The notes beneath the pieces are model-generated. The model saw only the letters and a program-made list of their open reading frames with translations, was not told the DNA's origin and made no database searches. A program made the translations under genes and the position numbers. 64,000 bases of DNA from Pseudoips prasinana (lineage: Eukaryota > Arthropoda > Insecta > Lepidoptera > Nolidae), in NCBI GenBank assembly GCA_951640165.1, contig OX621266.1:8122001-8186000 (forward strand), given 5' to 3'. Positions 62,071 to 64,000 of this stretch are shown piece by piece; the stretch's first letter is position 1, and the number at the start of each line of letters is the position of its first letter.

Positions 62071-64000
62071 TTTTTTTTTTTTTTTTTTTGTTTGCGCTGG
62101 GAAAAAATGCGTTACGCATACCCGCCCATTGGGGGATGGACGGGTTATGTGGGACTCTCCGGCTACTCCGGCATACCCACTAAAATAACCCAGCGGCACT
62201 CCCGCATCGTCTATTTGGAGGAGGACTGGGAAACCGGCACAGCCTTTACGTCCAGTCCCCCGCCGACGACCGCCCGCCTTTACAGCGGGGCCCGCACGCC
62301 CCTCCCTTTAGTGGAGGGGCCCGGGAACGACCGTGAGTGCTCGGCCGTTCCCGCCCGACGAGGGTGGTGATTACTGCAATGCGAGCGAAGGCGCCTCCGC
62401 GCCTGTCGCCCGCTAATCACCACCAGAAGGAGGGAGGCGACGATCGTACAACAGCCGTCTCCCACCCCTTCTTCGCCTGCGGAGCGGCGGCGCGAGAGGA
62501 TCATCCTCCCGCGCACGCTCCGCCGCCTCCTTTTGCGACATGACATTCTCGCAAAAGGAGGCAACCGCCACCCAAGCCTCCTCACTCCCCAGCATGGAGT
62601 TCACCACACTGGGAAGTGAGAGGTCCATTCCGACCACATCTGTCAGGGCGCGGCGCAGCTCAGCCCAGGCTGGGCACACCTCGAGGGTGTGCTGCGCCGT
62701 GTCCTCCGCGGCTCCACACTCGTGGCACGCCGGGGTTTCCTCCCTCTGGATCCGATGCAGGTGCGTTCCGAAGCAGCCATGCCCGGACAACACCTGCACC
62801 AGACGGAAAGAGAGGAAACCGTGGGGGCGCTCGAGCCAATCCCGCAGGACTGGGCCGAGCGCGTCCAACGTCCGGCGTCCAAAGGTGGCGGAGGCGAGGT
62901 CCCGTGTCCAGTGGAGGACGATGGCGTCCCTCGCCTCCCGCCGCACGGCCTCCCGCTCTTGCGCGGCTGGGCGCTCACCCAGCGCCCTACGCCACGCCGT
63001 CCACTCGTAGACTCTGGCGAGCACCCATGCCTCCAATTCCCATGGAGGGGTGCCGGCCAGAGCGCACGCCGCCGCGAAGCCCACCGAGCGGTAGGCTCGC
63101 GCCACCCGCTGTGCAATGGCCCTTTGGGGCCTGCGGATGGCGGTTGCATTCTCCCTCCTGTGGAGGGAGTCCGCCCAGATGGGTGCCCCATATAGGGCCA
63201 TACTCTTTAGGATGCCGGCATAGAGGCGCCGGCATCGCTCCTTGGGCCCGCCCAGGTTCGGGAGGAGCCATGAGAGGGCGTCCGCGGCCTTAAGCAGGCG
63301 CGTCGACAGCCCGCTGAAGTGCGGGCCGAAGCGCCACCTGCTGTCCAGCACAAGGCCCAGATACTTCATCTGGGCCCCGACCCCTATTCGGACGCCCTCC
63401 ACGACGATGTGGGCGTCTGGAGAGCAGCGCTGCCGAGGCCCGTGAAAGAACACGGCCTCGGTCTTGTTCAGCGCTACCCTCAAACCAAGCTGGCGGATCC
63501 TACCTGCCACTAAGGATCCGCCAGCCGAGGCCAGACAGGCCGCCTCCCGAAAGTCCCTCCCCCGGGCAACGAGGAGAGTGTCATCCGCGTAGCAGATGAC
63601 ACTCGTGCCCTGAAGGAGGGTGCCGCGCAGCAGCCAATCGAATCCGATGTTCCACAAGAGGGGCCCTAGCACCGAACCCTGTGGAACACCGGACTCCGCG
63701 CCGTAGCGCCTGATCCTGGCCGTCCTGTCCGCCAGGAGGACCTCCCGGTCCTCCAGGTAGTTGGCCAGGATCATCCGCAGATATTGGGGCACTCCGTGAT
63801 ATTTGAGTGCCTCCAATATGGTCGAGTGGGGCACGGAGTTGAAGGCGTTGGCGATGTCGAACGACACCGCCAACACTCCGTCCCCAGCCTCGACCGCCTC
63901 CTGCACGTAGCCCCTGAGTAGGGCCACCGCGTCGACCGTCGAACGCCCTTGTCGAAACCCGAACTGGGCGTCCGACAGGTCCGGCCCTACCTCCCGCAAA
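62071..64000 (-). mobile_element. E13: family 1 element, 3' part (5' end off-window)
   Basis: Poly(T) 62071-62089, 3' UTR to 62412, ORF2 from 62413 to the window edge. Its last 668 nt in the window match positions 1-668 (E1) with two differences by eye. Confidence 0.93.
62413..64000 (-). CDS. E13 ORF2, reverse transcriptase and C-terminal part (5' end off-window)
   Basis: Open from the edge (REVGPDLSDAQFGFRQGRS) through FDIANAFNSVP, GVPQGSVLGPLLWN, YADD and CHECGAAEDTAQHTLEVC to the stop at 62413. It shares the private variants LLRGYVQEAVEAGDG and EALKYHGVPQYLRMIL with E1. Confidence 0.92.
   Translation of the reverse strand, partial: LREVGPDLSDAQFGFRQGRSTVDAVALLRGYVQEAVEAGDGVLAVSFDIANAFNSVPHSTILEALKYHGVPQYLRMILANYLEDREVLLADRTARIRRYGAESGVPQGSVLGPLLWNIGFDWLLRGTLLQGTSVICYADDTLLVARGRDFREAACLASAGGSLVAGRIRQLGLRVALNKTEAVFFHGPRQRCSPDAHIVVEGVRIGVGAQMKYLGLVLDSRWRFGPHFSGLSTRLLKAADALSWLLPNLGGPKERCRRLYAGILKSMALYGAPIWADSLHRRENATAIRRPQRAIAQRVARAYRSVGFAAACALAGTPPWELEAWVLARVYEWTAWRRALGERPAAQEREAVRREARDAIVLHWTRDLASATFGRRTLDALGPVLRDWLERPHGFLSFRLVQVLSGHGCFGTHLHRIQREETPACHECGAAEDTAQHTLEVCPAWAELRRALTDVVGMDLSLPSVVNSMLGSEEAWVAVASFCENVMSQKEAAERAREDDPLAPPLRRRRRGGRRLLYDRRLPPSGGD

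Overview
The window is a lepidopteran-type (moth or butterfly) telomeric or subtelomeric block made almost entirely of transposons. No ordinary host gene, rRNA or functional tRNA gene is visible. Short runs of the insect telomere repeat (CCTAA on the + strand, TTAGG on the - strand) separate a head-to-tail stack of R1-clade non-LTR retrotransposons. All of them lie on the - strand, each ending in a poly(A) tail that appears as poly(T) on the + strand. Because the TTAGG strand runs 5'->3' toward low coordinates, the chromosome end, if this is a true telomere, lies beyond the left edge (inference).

I number the elements E1-E13 from left to right. Family 1 (E1-E7, E10, E11, E13) looks like the SART group of telomere-specific elements. 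ORF1 (about 710-720 aa) has GPSQGQPK repeats, a coiled coil, a Lys/Gly tract and three zinc knuckles. ORF2 (1056 aa) is an AP-endonuclease plus reverse transcriptase with a C-terminal CCHC motif. The two ORFs are joined by an overlapping TAATG stop-start. Family 2 (E8 and the 3' part of E12) and family 3 (E9) are more diverged R1-clade elements. E12 is a chimera of family 1 (5') and family 2 (3').

Layout: E1 1-4467 (3' end off-window); E2 4487-7642 (intact ORF1, scrambled ORF2); E3 7652-13428 (intact ORF2); E4 13453-19019 (one amber per ORF, 5'-truncated); E5 19024-35718 (intact ORF2, ORF1 split by an LTR element); E6 35738-36235 (3' stub); E7 36240-40660 (intact ORF2, ORF1 mostly deleted); E8 40685-44438; E9 44443-47330; E10 47345-51721 (ORF1/ORF2 deletion); E11 51736-57557 (intact ORF1, one opal in ORF2); E12 57592-62056; E13 62071-64000 (3' part). 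None is intact in both ORFs within the window.

Within E5 sits a BEL/Pao LTR retrotransposon (23500-34417, - strand) with two 231-bp LTRs that differ at one base. Its pol is broken by a stop, a small deletion and a 4310-bp AT-rich insertion (24471-28780). That insertion has TGTAAC...GTTACA ends and a 4-bp AGCA duplication, and contains a tRNA-derived SINE.

The most informative structure is at the element junctions. Where an element landed at the boundary between telomere repeat and an older element, a 14-nt target-site duplication can be read directly. This length is normally invisible inside TTAGG arrays and equals the 14 bp made by R1 in rDNA. One 14-nt sequence is reused at four consecutive junctions, which gives the insertion order E8, E9, E10, E11. 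The 3' UTRs of all three families share a fold whose closing stem changes in sequence but keeps its pairing.
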